Below are positions 52,687 through 62,006 of a stretch of 64,000 nt of DNA, piece after piece. This DNA comes from Roseinatronobacter alkalisoli (GTDB lineage: Bacteria > Pseudomonadota > Alphaproteobacteria > Rhodobacterales > Rhodobacteraceae). How positions within the stretch are numbered: position 1 is the first letter of the stretch; each line of letters starts with the position of its first letter. The position numbers and the translations under genes were made by a program. The notes beneath the pieces are model-generated. The model saw only the letters and a list, made by a program, of their open reading frames with translations, was not told where the DNA came from and searched no databases. The stretch covers positions 1 to 64,000 of the forward strand of contig NZ_JAQZSM010000005.1 in assembly GCF_028745735.1 (NCBI RefSeq), read 5' to 3'.

Positions 52687-53066
52687 TTCCGTACACGCTG
52701 TTATTCACAGAACGCTGCTATCCGGCGAAATGGTGTCGGATAAACAAAACCGGATACAAATTGAACATGTTCAGCAACGTTCAATATTGCCGGGGGATAG
52801 GCGCCCGGAGAAGCCACTCGGCGAAGCCGAGTCCAGTTCAGCAAATTTTTTGAAGGATGCTCCGGAATTTGTAAAGATGTGTTCAAGCTAGGGGTTTACT
52901 TTTTTGAACAGGTGTGTGCCGGACTGACATGCAAACGGATGATCAGTTCGCGGATTGCGGAATATCATTGGTCCGGCCCCGGGCATCCGGAAATGCCAAG
53001 TAAACCGGCATGATCACGCCAGACGGGCCATTGTGTTCCTTGTGCAGTATCGGCGATAGTGCCCGG
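52687..53066. other. Intergenic region upstream of cfa and of the YcaQ-type gene
   Basis: No gene is supported. A perfect 12-base palindrome TGAACATGTTCA lies at 52762-52773, 76 bases before the cfa start, followed by CGTTCA. A stem ACTCGGC-GAA-GCCGAGT is at 52816-52832, with a T-run 52846-52851. These look like regulatory elements for cfa or a leader structure. Short open frames here lack starts and coding usage. Confidence 0.5.
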
Positions 53067-54263
53067 ATGATACGCCCGTTCCTGAACAACCAGCACGCCC
53101 GCCGCCTGTTTCTGGACCGGCATCTGTTGTTGCGTCCGGGGTCAGGCCCCGGCAAAGGCAAGGATCTGGACGGCGTACTTCAGGGCCTTGGTTTTGTTCA
53201 GGTCGACAGTGTTAACACACTTGCGCGTGCGCATGATCTGATCCTGTGGTCCCGCCGTGGGCAGTACCGGCCGCAGGCCCTTGAACGCCTTGTCGCAGCG
53301 TCCCGGACTGCGTTTGAACACTGGACCCATGATGCCGCCGTTATCCCGATGCAGTTTTACCCGATGTGGCGCCTGAAATTTGCCCGCGACGCGGCGCATA
53401 TGCGGGCACGCTGGCCACAATGGCGCCGCGACGGGTGGCAGGCCGAACTCGATACCGTGTTGCAGCATATCGCCGATAACGGCCCCGCCTGCTCGCTTGA
53501 TGTTGGCGGGGATGAAAAGAAAGGGACATCGGGGTGGTGGGACTGGCACCCGTCCAAGACCGCGCTGGAATTCTTGTGGCGGTCCGGGCAATTGGCGATC
53601 TGCCATCGTCGGGGGTTCCGGAAATTCTATGACCTGACAGAACGTGTCATCCCGGCTGTGCATCTGAATATCCGCCATGATGATCATGAAGTCATCGACT
53701 GGGCCATGTCAGAAGCGCTGCGACGGATCGGTTTTGGTACACATGGTGAACTGGCCGCTTTCTTCGATATCGTGACCAATAGCGAAGCAAAATCCTGGTG
53801 CGCGGCAGCACTTGCCCGCGGCCATATCATCGAAGCGGATATCGGGATGGCGGACGGGTCCGTGCGGCGCAGCTTCACGACCGAAGTCGCCCTGAAAAGT
53901 GCCGCTGCGCTGCCCGAGCCGTCTTCGCGTGTGCGCCTTTTGTCGCCGTTTGATCCCGTTTTGCGTGACAGGGCGCGCGCAGAGCGCCTTTTCGGTTTTC
54001 GCTACCGGATTGAGATATTCGTTCCCGAAGCCCGGCGGCAATACGGGTACTATGTCTTTCCGGTGCTTCAGGGTGACCGCATGATTGGGCGTCTTGATGT
54101 GAAGCGCGCGAATAACGCGCTTGTTGTGCGCCGCTTCTGGCCGGAAGCCGGTGTGCGGATGGGAAAGGCGCGGATAGCTGGTCTGTTGTCGGAACTCGAC
54201 CGGGTGCAGGCCCTCGCCGGGGCGCACACTGTCCAATACGGGGCGGATTGGATGCAGGTCTGA
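53067..54263 (+). CDS. YcaQ-family winged-helix protein (possible crosslink DNA glycosylase)
   Basis: About 398 residues from ATG 53067; the frame is open to 53010 but no ribosome binding site favours either. Features of the DUF1006/YcaQ family are LQGLGFVQVDSVNTLARAHDLILWSRRGQYRP near the N-terminus, HDAAVIPMQFYPMWRLKF, and LLSPFDPVLRDRARAERLFGFRYRIEIFVPEARRQYGYYVFPVLQGDRMIGRLDVK in the usual C-terminal order. E. coli YcaQ and actinobacterial AlkX unhook DNA interstrand crosslinks by glycosylase action. This protein has the QVDSVN tract in the place where the family keeps its catalytic glutamine. It is a single gene, not part of a transport operon. Confidence 0.88.
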   Translation: MIRPFLNNQHARRLFLDRHLLLRPGSGPGKGKDLDGVLQGLGFVQVDSVNTLARAHDLILWSRRGQYRPQALERLVAASRTAFEHWTHDAAVIPMQFYPMWRLKFARDAAHMRARWPQWRRDGWQAELDTVLQHIADNGPACSLDVGGDEKKGTSGWWDWHPSKTALEFLWRSGQLAICHRRGFRKFYDLTERVIPAVHLNIRHDDHEVIDWAMSEALRRIGFGTHGELAAFFDIVTNSEAKSWCAAALARGHIIEADIGMADGSVRRSFTTEVALKSAAALPEPSSRVRLLSPFDPVLRDRARAERLFGFRYRIEIFVPEARRQYGYYVFPVLQGDRMIGRLDVKRANNALVVRRFWPEAGVRMGKARIAGLLSELDRVQALAGAHTVQYGADWMQV

Positions 54264-54559
54264 CCCCCCCCCCACCGCAAGTTGAGAAATACTTTCCCGC
54301 TCGCGGCGCTAAGTTTAACATCAGTAATATGAGTATTTCTTTACATTTAGGCGTGATCTTCGTATTGTCCGCCGGATGAAGGCGTTGGAAACCCGCAGAT
54401 GTAAGCCAAGGATTTGGAAAAATTCAAAGGTTCAATAGAAGATCAAGAAATATCTGGCCATGGGTGACGGTAGCACAACAGAAATTCGTTGGATGAAGGC
54501 ATATCATGTGTGTTATGATGTTAAGGCCGTAATTCCAGCGGAAATGGTGGGGCGCACAT
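54264..54559. other. AT-rich leader region before the monooxygenase gene
   Basis: No gene found. A long inverted repeat with arms AGAAATACT (54285-54293) and AGTATTTCT (54332-54340) is separated by 38 bases and may be a terminator-like stem of the YcaQ gene, since the right arm continues CTTTAC. A C-run of nine is at 54264-54272. The A/T content rises from 54310 onward, which fits promoter DNA for 54560. Confidence 0.4.
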
Positions 54560-56161
54560 ATGAAGTGTGATGTTATCATCAATGGCGGCGGGCCGGTTGG
54601 CATGGGGCTTGCTATTGAGTTGGCGCAGCGCGGGTGCGATGTCACTGTGATAGAGCGGTATCACAAACCGCAGCCGATACCGAAAGGCCAGAACCTTACC
54701 CAGCGCACCACAGAGCATTTTCATTTCTGGGGTTGCGAAGCCGCGCTGCGCAGTGCCCATCCCATTCCTGAAGGTGGTGGTATCGGGGGGCTTACGGTTT
54801 ATGGCACGCTGCTGGGAGATCATGCGCAAAACTGGCTGGACCGTTCCAAAGTGGGGCAGTTTTATCACACCCGCCATGCCCGCCTGCCACAATACGTGAC
54901 CGAGCGGGTGCTGCGCGACAGGGTGGCGGAATTGCCCAATATCGAAGTGCGTTATGGATTTGAGGGGGTGGCGCTGGCCCAGGATCAGAACGGTGTGACG
55001 CTGGAAATTGCCAGACGGGGCGGCACATCGACCGAAAGCCTGCGCGCGCGCTATCTGGTCGGTTGCGATGGCAGTCATTCCTTTGTGCGCAAAGCGGCGG
55101 GCATCACCGAAACACGAGAGGACCACGAAAGGCAGATGGCGCTGCTGGTGTTTGAAAGCGAAGAGCTGGACCGCCTGCTTGCGCGCTATCCGGGCAAGGC
55201 ATTCTACAATGTGCTGAACCCGGAAAATGACGGGTATTGGTGGTTTTTTGGCCGGGTCGATCACGGCAGAAGCTGGTTTTTCCATGCCCCGGTGCCGACA
55301 GGGACCACCGCAGAAAACTATGATTTCGCAGCGCTGCTGCACCGCGCTGTCGGGCAACGGTTCGACCTGCGGCTGGATCATGTCGGGTTCTGGGATATGC
55401 GGTTCTCGCTTGCTGACCAGTACCGCAAGGGCCGTGTTTTTATCGCAGGTGATGCAGCGCACAGTCACCCACCCTATGGCGGATATGGGGTCAATAGCGG
55501 GCTGGAGGATGCGGTGAATCTTGGCTGGAAGCTTGCCGCAACCGGCGCGGGTTGGGGCAGTGAAGCGCTGCTCGACAGCTATCAGGAAGAGCGGCGCGCA
55601 GTGTTCGAATCGACCGCACGCGATTTTATTGCGCGTTTCATTGAGCAGGACCGCGCGTTTCTGGAGCAATATGACCCGGTACGGAACGAAGCAGCGTTCC
55701 GGGATGCCTGGGCGCGCCGTGCCGATATGGATGAGGTGGTGAATTTTGCGCCGAACTATGCCGGATCATCGATTGTCAGCGGGTCGGGCGGGCAACCGGG
55801 TGCGCGGGGTGATCACTGCTTCAAAGCGCGGGCGGGGCATCATCTGGCACCCGCGCCGGTGAATGGCGCCGGGCATTTGTATGATGCGCTGGGGCCATGG
55901 TTCACGCTTTTCATTTTTGATGGTGACGTGGGCGCGCGTGCGCACAGGTTCAGGACTGCGGCGGCGGCACTGGCCCTGCCGCTGGTCATACGTCATCTGC
56001 CTGACCCGGCGCTGGCCGAAAGATATGGTGCGGCTGCGGTTCTGGTCCGGCCTGATCAGTTCGTGGCCTGGGCTGGGTCTGATGGCGTGGCGGCCGAAAT
56101 CCTTGGTGCAGCGATAGCTGTGCAGGACTCGGTCCTGCGGGAACGCATGTCCGATTCTTAG
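54560..56161 (+). CDS. Class A FAD-dependent aromatic monooxygenase
   Basis: A 533-residue flavoprotein. The dinucleotide motif IINGGGPVGMGLAIELAQRG is at 6-25 and is unusual in lacking the first small residue of GxGxxG (GGGPVG is kept). The DG motif is YLVGCDGSHSFVRKAAG near residue 167. The GD motif VFIAGDAAHSHPPYGGYGVNSG near 300 is followed by LEDAVNLGWKLAA. The closest family is that of 3-(3-hydroxyphenyl)propionate and related hydroxylases, which hydroxylate aromatics with NAD(P)H and O2. It is the first gene of the region 54560-63987. The C-terminal thioredoxin-like domain is present, so the protein is full length. Confidence 0.9.
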   Translation: MKCDVIINGGGPVGMGLAIELAQRGCDVTVIERYHKPQPIPKGQNLTQRTTEHFHFWGCEAALRSAHPIPEGGGIGGLTVYGTLLGDHAQNWLDRSKVGQFYHTRHARLPQYVTERVLRDRVAELPNIEVRYGFEGVALAQDQNGVTLEIARRGGTSTESLRARYLVGCDGSHSFVRKAAGITETREDHERQMALLVFESEELDRLLARYPGKAFYNVLNPENDGYWWFFGRVDHGRSWFFHAPVPTGTTAENYDFAALLHRAVGQRFDLRLDHVGFWDMRFSLADQYRKGRVFIAGDAAHSHPPYGGYGVNSGLEDAVNLGWKLAATGAGWGSEALLDSYQEERRAVFESTARDFIARFIEQDRAFLEQYDPVRNEAAFRDAWARRADMDEVVNFAPNYAGSSIVSGSGGQPGARGDHCFKARAGHHLAPAPVNGAGHLYDALGPWFTLFIFDGDVGARAHRFRTAAAALALPLVIRHLPDPALAERYGAAAVLVRPDQFVAWAGSDGVAAEILGAAIAVQDSVLRERMSDS

Positions 56162-56471
56162 AAACATGCTGGAACTGCCTAATTTTCCAGTTTTTCCGAG
56201 AGTTTTCTGTTGAATCCTGCCTATTCATCATTGTCTGGACATTAAGCTTTATAAAAAAAATATATAAAAATAATTAGTTACATGTATTTTATGGTGGAGT
56301 GCTGAGCACACGAAGGGTTGATCATATGGCTGCAATAAATTTCATCTGTAATATGATTATTAGTTGCTCTATATCCAAATCTCGCTTAGCCTGACCGAAG
56401 AACGGCAATGGTCGGAACGGTGTTTGATGCCCTGGGGGAGGGCGTCGCCGATACCGGCAGGGGGGATACCA
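56162..56471. other. Very AT-rich promoter region before the binding-protein gene
   Basis: No gene found in 310 bases. The tract at about 56250-56276 is almost pure A and T and probably bent. Several -35/-10 like pairs are possible, so no single promoter is assigned. The GGGGG run at 56460-56465 may act as the ribosome binding site of the gene at 56472. Its AT content contrasts sharply with the flanking genes and may be a transferred or regulatory segment. Confidence 0.4.
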
Positions 56472-57992
56472 ATGACAGCTATGGCAAAGGTCGTGACGGC
56501 GGGGGCATTGCTATTGTCGGCATCAGGCAATGCGCTGTTTGCGCAAGCCACGCCGGATAATTTCAGTGTCGCGGTAGCGGAAGAACCGGACACGCTGGAC
56601 ATGACGTCCACCGCGCATGCGCCGGGTGCGCGCGTTAGTCTGGAAAACATCACCGAAGGATTGTGGAGCACGGCGACGGATGGCGCGCTGACCTCAACTG
56701 TCGCTGATTGGGAAATATCCGATGACGGGCTGGAAATCGTGTTTCGTATCCGTGACGGCATAACATTCCATTCCGGCGACCCGCTGACCGCAGAGGATGT
56801 CTTGTTCAGCCACAATCGCATGCTGGAAAATGCCCCACAATACGCCCGCCGGGCGCGCGCGCTGGACGCGGTGGATGTCGTGGACGAACGTACCGTCAGG
56901 TTCACATTCCATACGCCGGACGCTGGCATGATGCCCTCGCGCAGTCTGTCGATTGTGTCAAAAGCCTATTTCGACCGCGTCGGTGAAACCCAGTTCATGC
57001 GCCACCCTGTCGGCACCGGACCATATGAATTCGTGTCCTACACGCCCGGCACCCAATTGGTTCTGAAGCGATATGACAATTACCATGGTGATCTGCCGCA
57101 GGTTGAGCACGCAACCCTGCGCTATGTGCGCGAAGCGGGCACCCGGCTGGCGCAGTTGCAGGCCGGTGAGGTGGGCATGGTGATGGATATTCCCTATCCC
57201 GATGTACCCAGACTGGAAGCGGACGGGTTCAGGATGGAATATCTGGCGGCACATCCGACCATCGCGATTCAGTTCCATAACCTGAACCCGGATGTGCCGT
57301 GGTATGATGTCCGTGTCCGCAAGGCGATGGCCCATGCCGTGGACCGGCAGTCCATCATCGACGGCTTGCTTGCCGGGGTTCCGGAAGTGACAGCAACCGT
57401 GGCAGAGGGGGAACTGGGCCATGACCCGACGATCACGCCCTATGCCTATGACCCGGACCGCGCGCGCGAACTGTTGGCGGAGGCCGGGTATCCGGACGGG
57501 TTCGATCTGCCGCTTGATATCTGGGGTGGTGGATTCGCTGGGCTGCGCGAAACGGCTGAGGCCGCATCGCTGTATCTGCGTGAACTGGGCATCAATGTAG
57601 AGGTCCAGACACTGGATGCCGCGCAGTTCCTGGGCAAGATCCGTAATGTTTCCGGTGATCCGGAAGGCGTGTATGTTGGTATCAGTGCCTTGCCCTATGC
57701 CAATCAGTCCGACCCGATAGAGGCGCTGAACGTGGCCTATACATCGCGTTCTCCCTTCACGCCGTTTCGGGATGACCGGCTGGACCAGTATATCGACGAA
57801 GCCAACGCGCTGCTTGATCCCGACGCCCGAGGGGAGGTTCTGAAGAAGGCCTTTGGTCTGATGCATGAAGAAGCAGCCGTGATCCCGCTTTGGAATTTTG
57901 TCGCGGTCTACGCCATGGACAGCGGCGTCAGATTCACCCCGACCGAGAAGTTCTTTCCAGTGGTGATGCTCAAGGATGTCAGCTTCGAATGA
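56472..57992 (+). CDS. Family 5 (peptide type) ABC substrate-binding protein
   Basis: About 506 residues from ATG 56472. The signal peptide is MTAMAKVVTAGALLLSAS and extends to about residue 24 (ALFAQ). Family marks are EEPDTLDMTSTAHAPGARVS, RIRDGITFHSGDPLTAEDVLFSHNRML, GTGPYEFVSYTPGTQLVLKRYDNYHG in blocks, and VRKAMAHAVDRQSIIDGLLAG. It delivers substrate to the permeases at 60186 and 61089. Because the other genes are a monooxygenase, a DUF3237 protein and a GMC oxidoreductase, the ligand may be a cyclic alcohol, aromatic glycoside or terpenoid rather than a peptide. Confidence 0.93.
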   Translation: MTAMAKVVTAGALLLSASGNALFAQATPDNFSVAVAEEPDTLDMTSTAHAPGARVSLENITEGLWSTATDGALTSTVADWEISDDGLEIVFRIRDGITFHSGDPLTAEDVLFSHNRMLENAPQYARRARALDAVDVVDERTVRFTFHTPDAGMMPSRSLSIVSKAYFDRVGETQFMRHPVGTGPYEFVSYTPGTQLVLKRYDNYHGDLPQVEHATLRYVREAGTRLAQLQAGEVGMVMDIPYPDVPRLEADGFRMEYLAAHPTIAIQFHNLNPDVPWYDVRVRKAMAHAVDRQSIIDGLLAGVPEVTATVAEGELGHDPTITPYAYDPDRARELLAEAGYPDGFDLPLDIWGGGFAGLRETAEAASLYLRELGINVEVQTLDAAQFLGKIRNVSGDPEGVYVGISALPYANQSDPIEALNVAYTSRSPFTPFRDDRLDQYIDEANALLDPDARGEVLKKAFGLMHEEAAVIPLWNFVAVYAMDSGVRFTPTEKFFPVVMLKDVSFE

Positions 57993-58051
57993 CCGGGAAT
58001 TGCGCGCGCGTGGTCCATTCCCCACGCGGGCTGATAGGAGATGCAGGACAC

Positions 58052-58549
58052 ATGAAAGATCTGACCAACGAAGCACCGATCTGGCTGCCAAACATGACGC
58101 CGCAACTGGAATTCGCTTTTGCGACCAAGGTGACAGTGAACCCGGCGCGCAATATCGGCAATCTGCACGGCTCGGGTGAACGGCTGATCATGACGGTTGG
58201 CGGCGGTACTGTCGAAGGCCCCGGTATTCGTGGTGAAATCCTGCCCGGTGGCACCGAATGGCCGCTTGTGCGCCCCGATGGTGTGGACAGCATTGACGCG
58301 CGGTATTCGTTCGAAACCGATGACGGTGTGCTGGTGAATATCCGTAATACGGGATACCGCGTGATCGCGCCCGAATTGCGCGACCAGATGAAAACGCGCG
58401 TGGTGGATGCGGGACAATACTATTTCCGCACCTATTCCGTGTTTGAAGCCCCGGTCGGCAAATATGACTGGCTTACCCGCACTGTGTTCATAGGCTTTGG
58501 CGAGCGGCATCCGGAAACGCTGCACCTGTGGTATTATAAGGTGCTCTGA
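58052..58549 (+). CDS. DUF3237 protein
   Basis: About 165 residues from ATG 58052. It fits DUF3237: the beta-barrel tract [31 protein letters not shown] and [24 protein letters not shown], followed by [19 protein letters not shown] and [19 protein letters not shown]. The open frame extends to 57890 but that part lies in the binding-protein gene. Members are found in aromatic and terpenoid clusters; the activity is not known for certain. A GGAG site precedes the ATG by about nine bases. It is encoded between the binding protein and the GMC enzyme. Confidence 0.82.
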   Translation: MKDLTNEAPIWLPNMTPQLEFAFATKVTVNPARNIGNLHGSGERLIMTVGGGTVEGPGIRGEILPGGTEWPLVRPDGVDSIDARYSFETDDGVLVNIRNTGYRVIAPELRDQMKTRVVDAGQYYFRTYSVFEAPVGKYDWLTRTVFIGFGERHPETLHLWYYKVL

Positions 58550-58551
58550 AC

Positions 58552-60162
58552 GTGGCAGACTATGATTTCATCATCGTGGGGGCCGGGTCTGCGGGTTGCG
58601 TGTTGGCCAACCGGCTAAGTGCTGATCCGCGCCACCGCGTGCTGTTGCTGGAAGCGGGCGGCAGCGATGCACACCCCCTTATCCGGATGCCGCTAGGTTT
58701 CATGCGCGCACTTCGAATGCCGCAGTTTACATGGCCTTATCTGTCGGAACCCGAAGAACGCACAGGCAATCGCGCAATCCCGATACCGCGGGGCCGGCTG
58801 ATGGGGGGGTCATCTTCGATCAACGGCATGTTCCACATTCGCGGGCATCGCGGCGATTACGACGAATGGCGTGATCTGGGCTGCGACGGCTGGGGGTACG
58901 ATGATGTTCTGCCCTATTTCAAACGGTCCGAAAACCATTGGCGCGGCGAAGGCGCCTATCACGGCGGGTCCGGTCCGGTCAGCGTGCAGCCGATCAGGAA
59001 TGAGGCGCTGTTTCACGAACCGCTGCGCGATGCTTTCGCCGCTGCCGGGCACGTGATTACCGAAGATTACGACGGCGCGGTGCAGGAAGGCTTCGGGCCG
59101 GGAAACATTGCGGTGGACATGCGCGGGCGGCGGGCATCGTCATCGCGCGCCTATCTGACGCGCGACGTGCGTGCGCGGGCCAACCTGACTGTGCTTGACC
59201 ACACGACGGTCGAACGGCTGAGTTTCGACGGGGACCGGGTGAGCGGGGTTGAAGGAATGCGCAAGGGCAAGCGGCACAAATGGTGTGCGGCGCGCGAGGT
59301 GATCCTGTCTGCAGGCGCATATAATTCGCCGCAGATCATGATGGTCTCGGGGCTTGGTCCGCAGGCCGAACTGCGTGCGCATGGGATCACGGTGCGCCGC
59401 GACCTGCCGGAGGTGGGCCAGAACCTGCTGGAACATCCCCGGCTTGACCTGATCTATGAAGCCGCACAGCCTACAACATTTTCCAACCGCCTGCGCTATG
59501 ACCGCGCGGCGCTGGCCTTTGCCCGATGGGCATTGACCGGGAAAGGGCCTTTTGCCAGTCATGTGTGTTCCGGCACAGCGCTTCTGCGCGTGTCCGAGGG
59601 GGCGCAAAGACCCGATGTGCAGCTTTTGTGCTCGCCCATATCGATCCGTGCGGATCTGTGGTTTCCGGGGCTGACTGCGCCGCCGCCGCATGCGTTCTAT
59701 GCATCAATCTGCCTGCTTCATCCCAGAAGCCGTGGTCGGATGGCGCTGCGTTCCGGTGATGTGCGCGATGCGCCGCGCGTGCATCTGAACCTGCTGGGTG
59801 ACGACGAAGATATCGCAGTGCTGCGCCGCGCCCTGCGTGAAGCGCGCCGTGTCTACGGCATGGAAAGTCAGGCCGCGCTGATCGGCAAGGAAATCATGCC
59901 GGGGGCCGAATTTACGGATGACGATGCAATCGATGCAGCAATCCGGGCGAAAGCGGGGGTGACCCAGCATCCGGTCGGCACATGTCGGATGGGGCGTGAC
60001 GCGGGTGCTGTGGTTGCACCGGACCTGAAGGTGAACGGCATTGCCGGGCTGCGGGTGGTCGACGCGTCGATCATGCCGACAATCCCCGGCGCGAACACGA
60101 ATGCCGCTGTCTACATGATCGGTGAAAAAGCCGCCGACATGATTCTTGGGGACGCGGCCTGA
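58552..60162 (+). CDS. GMC-family FAD alcohol oxidoreductase (GTG start)
   Basis: A 536-residue GMC oxidoreductase. The FAD motif [19 protein letters not shown] is at 4-22 and [24 protein letters not shown] near residue 83. The catalytic histidine lies in [11 protein letters not shown] near 470, and the C-terminal motif [30 protein letters not shown], near 505, supplies the second histidine position as N. The family oxidises primary and secondary alcohols, choline and polyethylene glycols. The start is GTG at 58552, two bases after the DUF3237 stop. It probably oxidises the hydroxyl group of the substrate imported here, or of one made by the monooxygenase. Confidence 0.92.
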   Translation: MADYDFIIVGAGSAGCVLANRLSADPRHRVLLLEAGGSDAHPLIRMPLGFMRALRMPQFTWPYLSEPEERTGNRAIPIPRGRLMGGSSSINGMFHIRGHRGDYDEWRDLGCDGWGYDDVLPYFKRSENHWRGEGAYHGGSGPVSVQPIRNEALFHEPLRDAFAAAGHVITEDYDGAVQEGFGPGNIAVDMRGRRASSSRAYLTRDVRARANLTVLDHTTVERLSFDGDRVSGVEGMRKGKRHKWCAAREVILSAGAYNSPQIMMVSGLGPQAELRAHGITVRRDLPEVGQNLLEHPRLDLIYEAAQPTTFSNRLRYDRAALAFARWALTGKGPFASHVCSGTALLRVSEGAQRPDVQLLCSPISIRADLWFPGLTAPPPHAFYASICLLHPRSRGRMALRSGDVRDAPRVHLNLLGDDEDIAVLRRALREARRVYGMESQAALIGKEIMPGAEFTDDDAIDAAIRAKAGVTQHPVGTCRMGRDAGAVVAPDLKVNGIAGLRVVDASIMPTIPGANTNAAVYMIGEKAADMILGDAA

Positions 60163-60185
60163 GACAAAATGGGAGGACCGGAGCA

Positions 60186-61085
60186 GTGGCTTCGACCGAT
60201 ATGACGAATGAAACAAGCATACAGGCCCCGCCACGAAAGCGGCGTTATGCAATGCGGCGGGTATTCGAGTACCCGATCATCCCGGTGCTGTTGCTGTTGC
60301 CGATGGTTGTCTGCGGGCTGTTCGGTCCGTGGATATGGCCGCACGACCCCACTGCCATCAACTTTACTGTCAGGCAGACACCACCCGTATGGCTGGAGGG
60401 GGGCGAGTGGCGATATTTTTTGGGCACTGACCAGTTCGGACGCGACCTGCTGTCGCGGTTGATTGAAGGGGCGCGGATTGCGCTGATCGTTTCAACCGTC
60501 ACGGTCACGACGGCGGCCATCATCGGCACTGCCGTCGGCATGCTTGCGGGGTATTACGGTGGTATCGTGGACACGATTCTGATGCGAATCGTGGACGTCA
60601 AGATGTCAATCCCGCCAGTGCTGCTGACCATCCTGATCGGGGCGGTGTTGGGTGGTGGTCTGACGACGATTCTGGTCGCGATCATCCTTGTGTTCTGGGC
60701 CGATTACGCGCGCGTGATCCGGGGTGAGACGCTGGCGTTGAAGTCGCGCGGCTTCGTGCAGCTTGCGCGCGTCGCGAATGCCAGCGACTGGCGCATTTTC
60801 ACCCGGCATCTGCTGCCCAACCTGCTGCCAACCTGCATTGTTCTGATCACCCTGCAATTCGGTGCTGCGCTGGTGATCGAAGCCGCGATCACCTTTATCG
60901 GGCTGGGTATTCAGCCCCCTGCATCTGCATGGGGGCTACTGGTCGCGGATGGGCGGGCGTATCTGACTTCAGCATGGTGGATACCGACCTTTGCCGGGAT
61001 GGCGATTGCCCTGACGGCTCTTGGCGCAAACCTGCTGGGTGACTGGCTGCGCGATTACTTCGATCCCAGACTGAAGAAGAGGTAA
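60186..61085 (+). CDS. Peptide-type ABC importer permease (DppC type), GTG start
   Basis: A 299-residue membrane protein. GTG 60186 follows GGAGG by about ten bases; ATG 60201 is an alternative. The N-terminal tail has the basic PRKRRYAMRR and the family pattern FLGTDQFGRDLLSRLIEGARIAL follows. The docking loop is SRGFVQLARVANASDWRIFTRHLLPNLLP. In this operon the DppC-type gene comes before DppB, reversed from the importer at 42916. Confidence 0.93.
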   Translation: MASTDMTNETSIQAPPRKRRYAMRRVFEYPIIPVLLLLPMVVCGLFGPWIWPHDPTAINFTVRQTPPVWLEGGEWRYFLGTDQFGRDLLSRLIEGARIALIVSTVTVTTAAIIGTAVGMLAGYYGGIVDTILMRIVDVKMSIPPVLLTILIGAVLGGGLTTILVAIILVFWADYARVIRGETLALKSRGFVQLARVANASDWRIFTRHLLPNLLPTCIVLITLQFGAALVIEAAITFIGLGIQPPASAWGLLVADGRAYLTSAWWIPTFAGMAIALTALGANLLGDWLRDYFDPRLKKR

Positions 61086-61088
61086 GCC

Positions 61089-62006
61089 ATGACGAATTAC
61101 ATACTCAAACGGTTGGGACTGGCCGTCATTACGGTGCTTGGCGTGCTTCTTCTGATCTTTGTTGCCACCCGGATGTCCGGGGACGTGGCGCTGCTGATGC
61201 TGCCACAGGATGCCAGCGACGAACAGATTGCGGCCTATCGCGCCCGGCACGGGCTGGACCGCGCGATCCCGGTTCAGTTCCTGAACTTCATGCGTGGTAT
61301 GCTGACTCTCGATTTCGGGGAGTCGCTGCGCTATCAGCGCCCCGCGCTTGAAGTGATCCTTCAGCGCTTGCCTGCCACGGTAGAGCTTGCGCTGATGGCG
61401 TTCGTTCTGGCGCTTGTGGTCGGGGTGTCGCTGGGCCTTGTCGCGGCCTATTACCGTGGCGGATGGGCGGACCGCAGCATTCGCACCAGTGCAGTTCTGC
61501 TGCAGTCAATGCCGAATTTCTGGATCGCGATCATGGCGATTTTACTGTTTGCGGTAATGCTGCGCTGGTTGCCCACGTCCGGGCGGGACGGGGCCGCATC
61601 GTATATCATGCCCGCCATGACGCTGATGTTGTTTCCGCTGGCCGCAATCATGCGCATGACTCGATCCGCGATTCTGGAAACGATCGAGAGTGAGTATGTC
61701 AAGTTCTTGCGCATCAAGGGCGTGTCCGAAGGGCGCATCCTGTGGCGGCATGCCTTGCGCAATGCGCTGATCCCGGTGATCGCGCTGTCGGGTCTGCAAC
61801 TTGGCAACCTGATGGGCGGCACTGTGATTACCGAAACGATCTTCAACTGGCCGGGACTTGGCAGTCTGATGATCGAAAGTTTCATCAGCCGCGACTACCC
61901 GGTGATTCAGGTGGGTGTGTTGCTGATTGCGACGTTCCTTATCCTTCTTAACCTTGCCGTGGATCTGTTGTTCTGCGTCGTTGACCCAAGGATCAGATAC
62001 GCATGA
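61089..62006 (+). CDS. Peptide-type ABC importer permease (DppB type)
   Basis: A 305-residue membrane protein starting MTNYILKRLGLAVITVLGVL. DppB marks are PVQFLNFMRGMLTLDFGESLRY, MPNFWIAIMAILLFAVMLRWLPTSG and the docking loop EYVKFLRIKGVSEGRILWRHALRNALIPVIALSG. It is three bases after the DppC-type stop and overlaps the next ATPase by four bases. Confidence 0.93.
   Translation: MTNYILKRLGLAVITVLGVLLLIFVATRMSGDVALLMLPQDASDEQIAAYRARHGLDRAIPVQFLNFMRGMLTLDFGESLRYQRPALEVILQRLPATVELALMAFVLALVVGVSLGLVAAYYRGGWADRSIRTSAVLLQSMPNFWIAIMAILLFAVMLRWLPTSGRDGAASYIMPAMTLMLFPLAAIMRMTRSAILETIESEYVKFLRIKGVSEGRILWRHALRNALIPVIALSGLQLGNLMGGTVITETIFNWPGLGSLMIESFISRDYPVIQVGVLLIATFLILLNLAVDLLFCVVDPRIRYA

Noticed and set aside
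52769-52782. Possible alphaproteobacterial LexA box with two GTTC repeats
   Set aside because: The spacing between the GTTC repeats is six bases, while the known box needs seven.
54264-54272. Run of nine C residues
   Set aside because: It is most likely a simple homopolymer after the stop codon of the YcaQ-type gene; phase variation is not indicated because it is outside any reading frame or clear promoter spacer.
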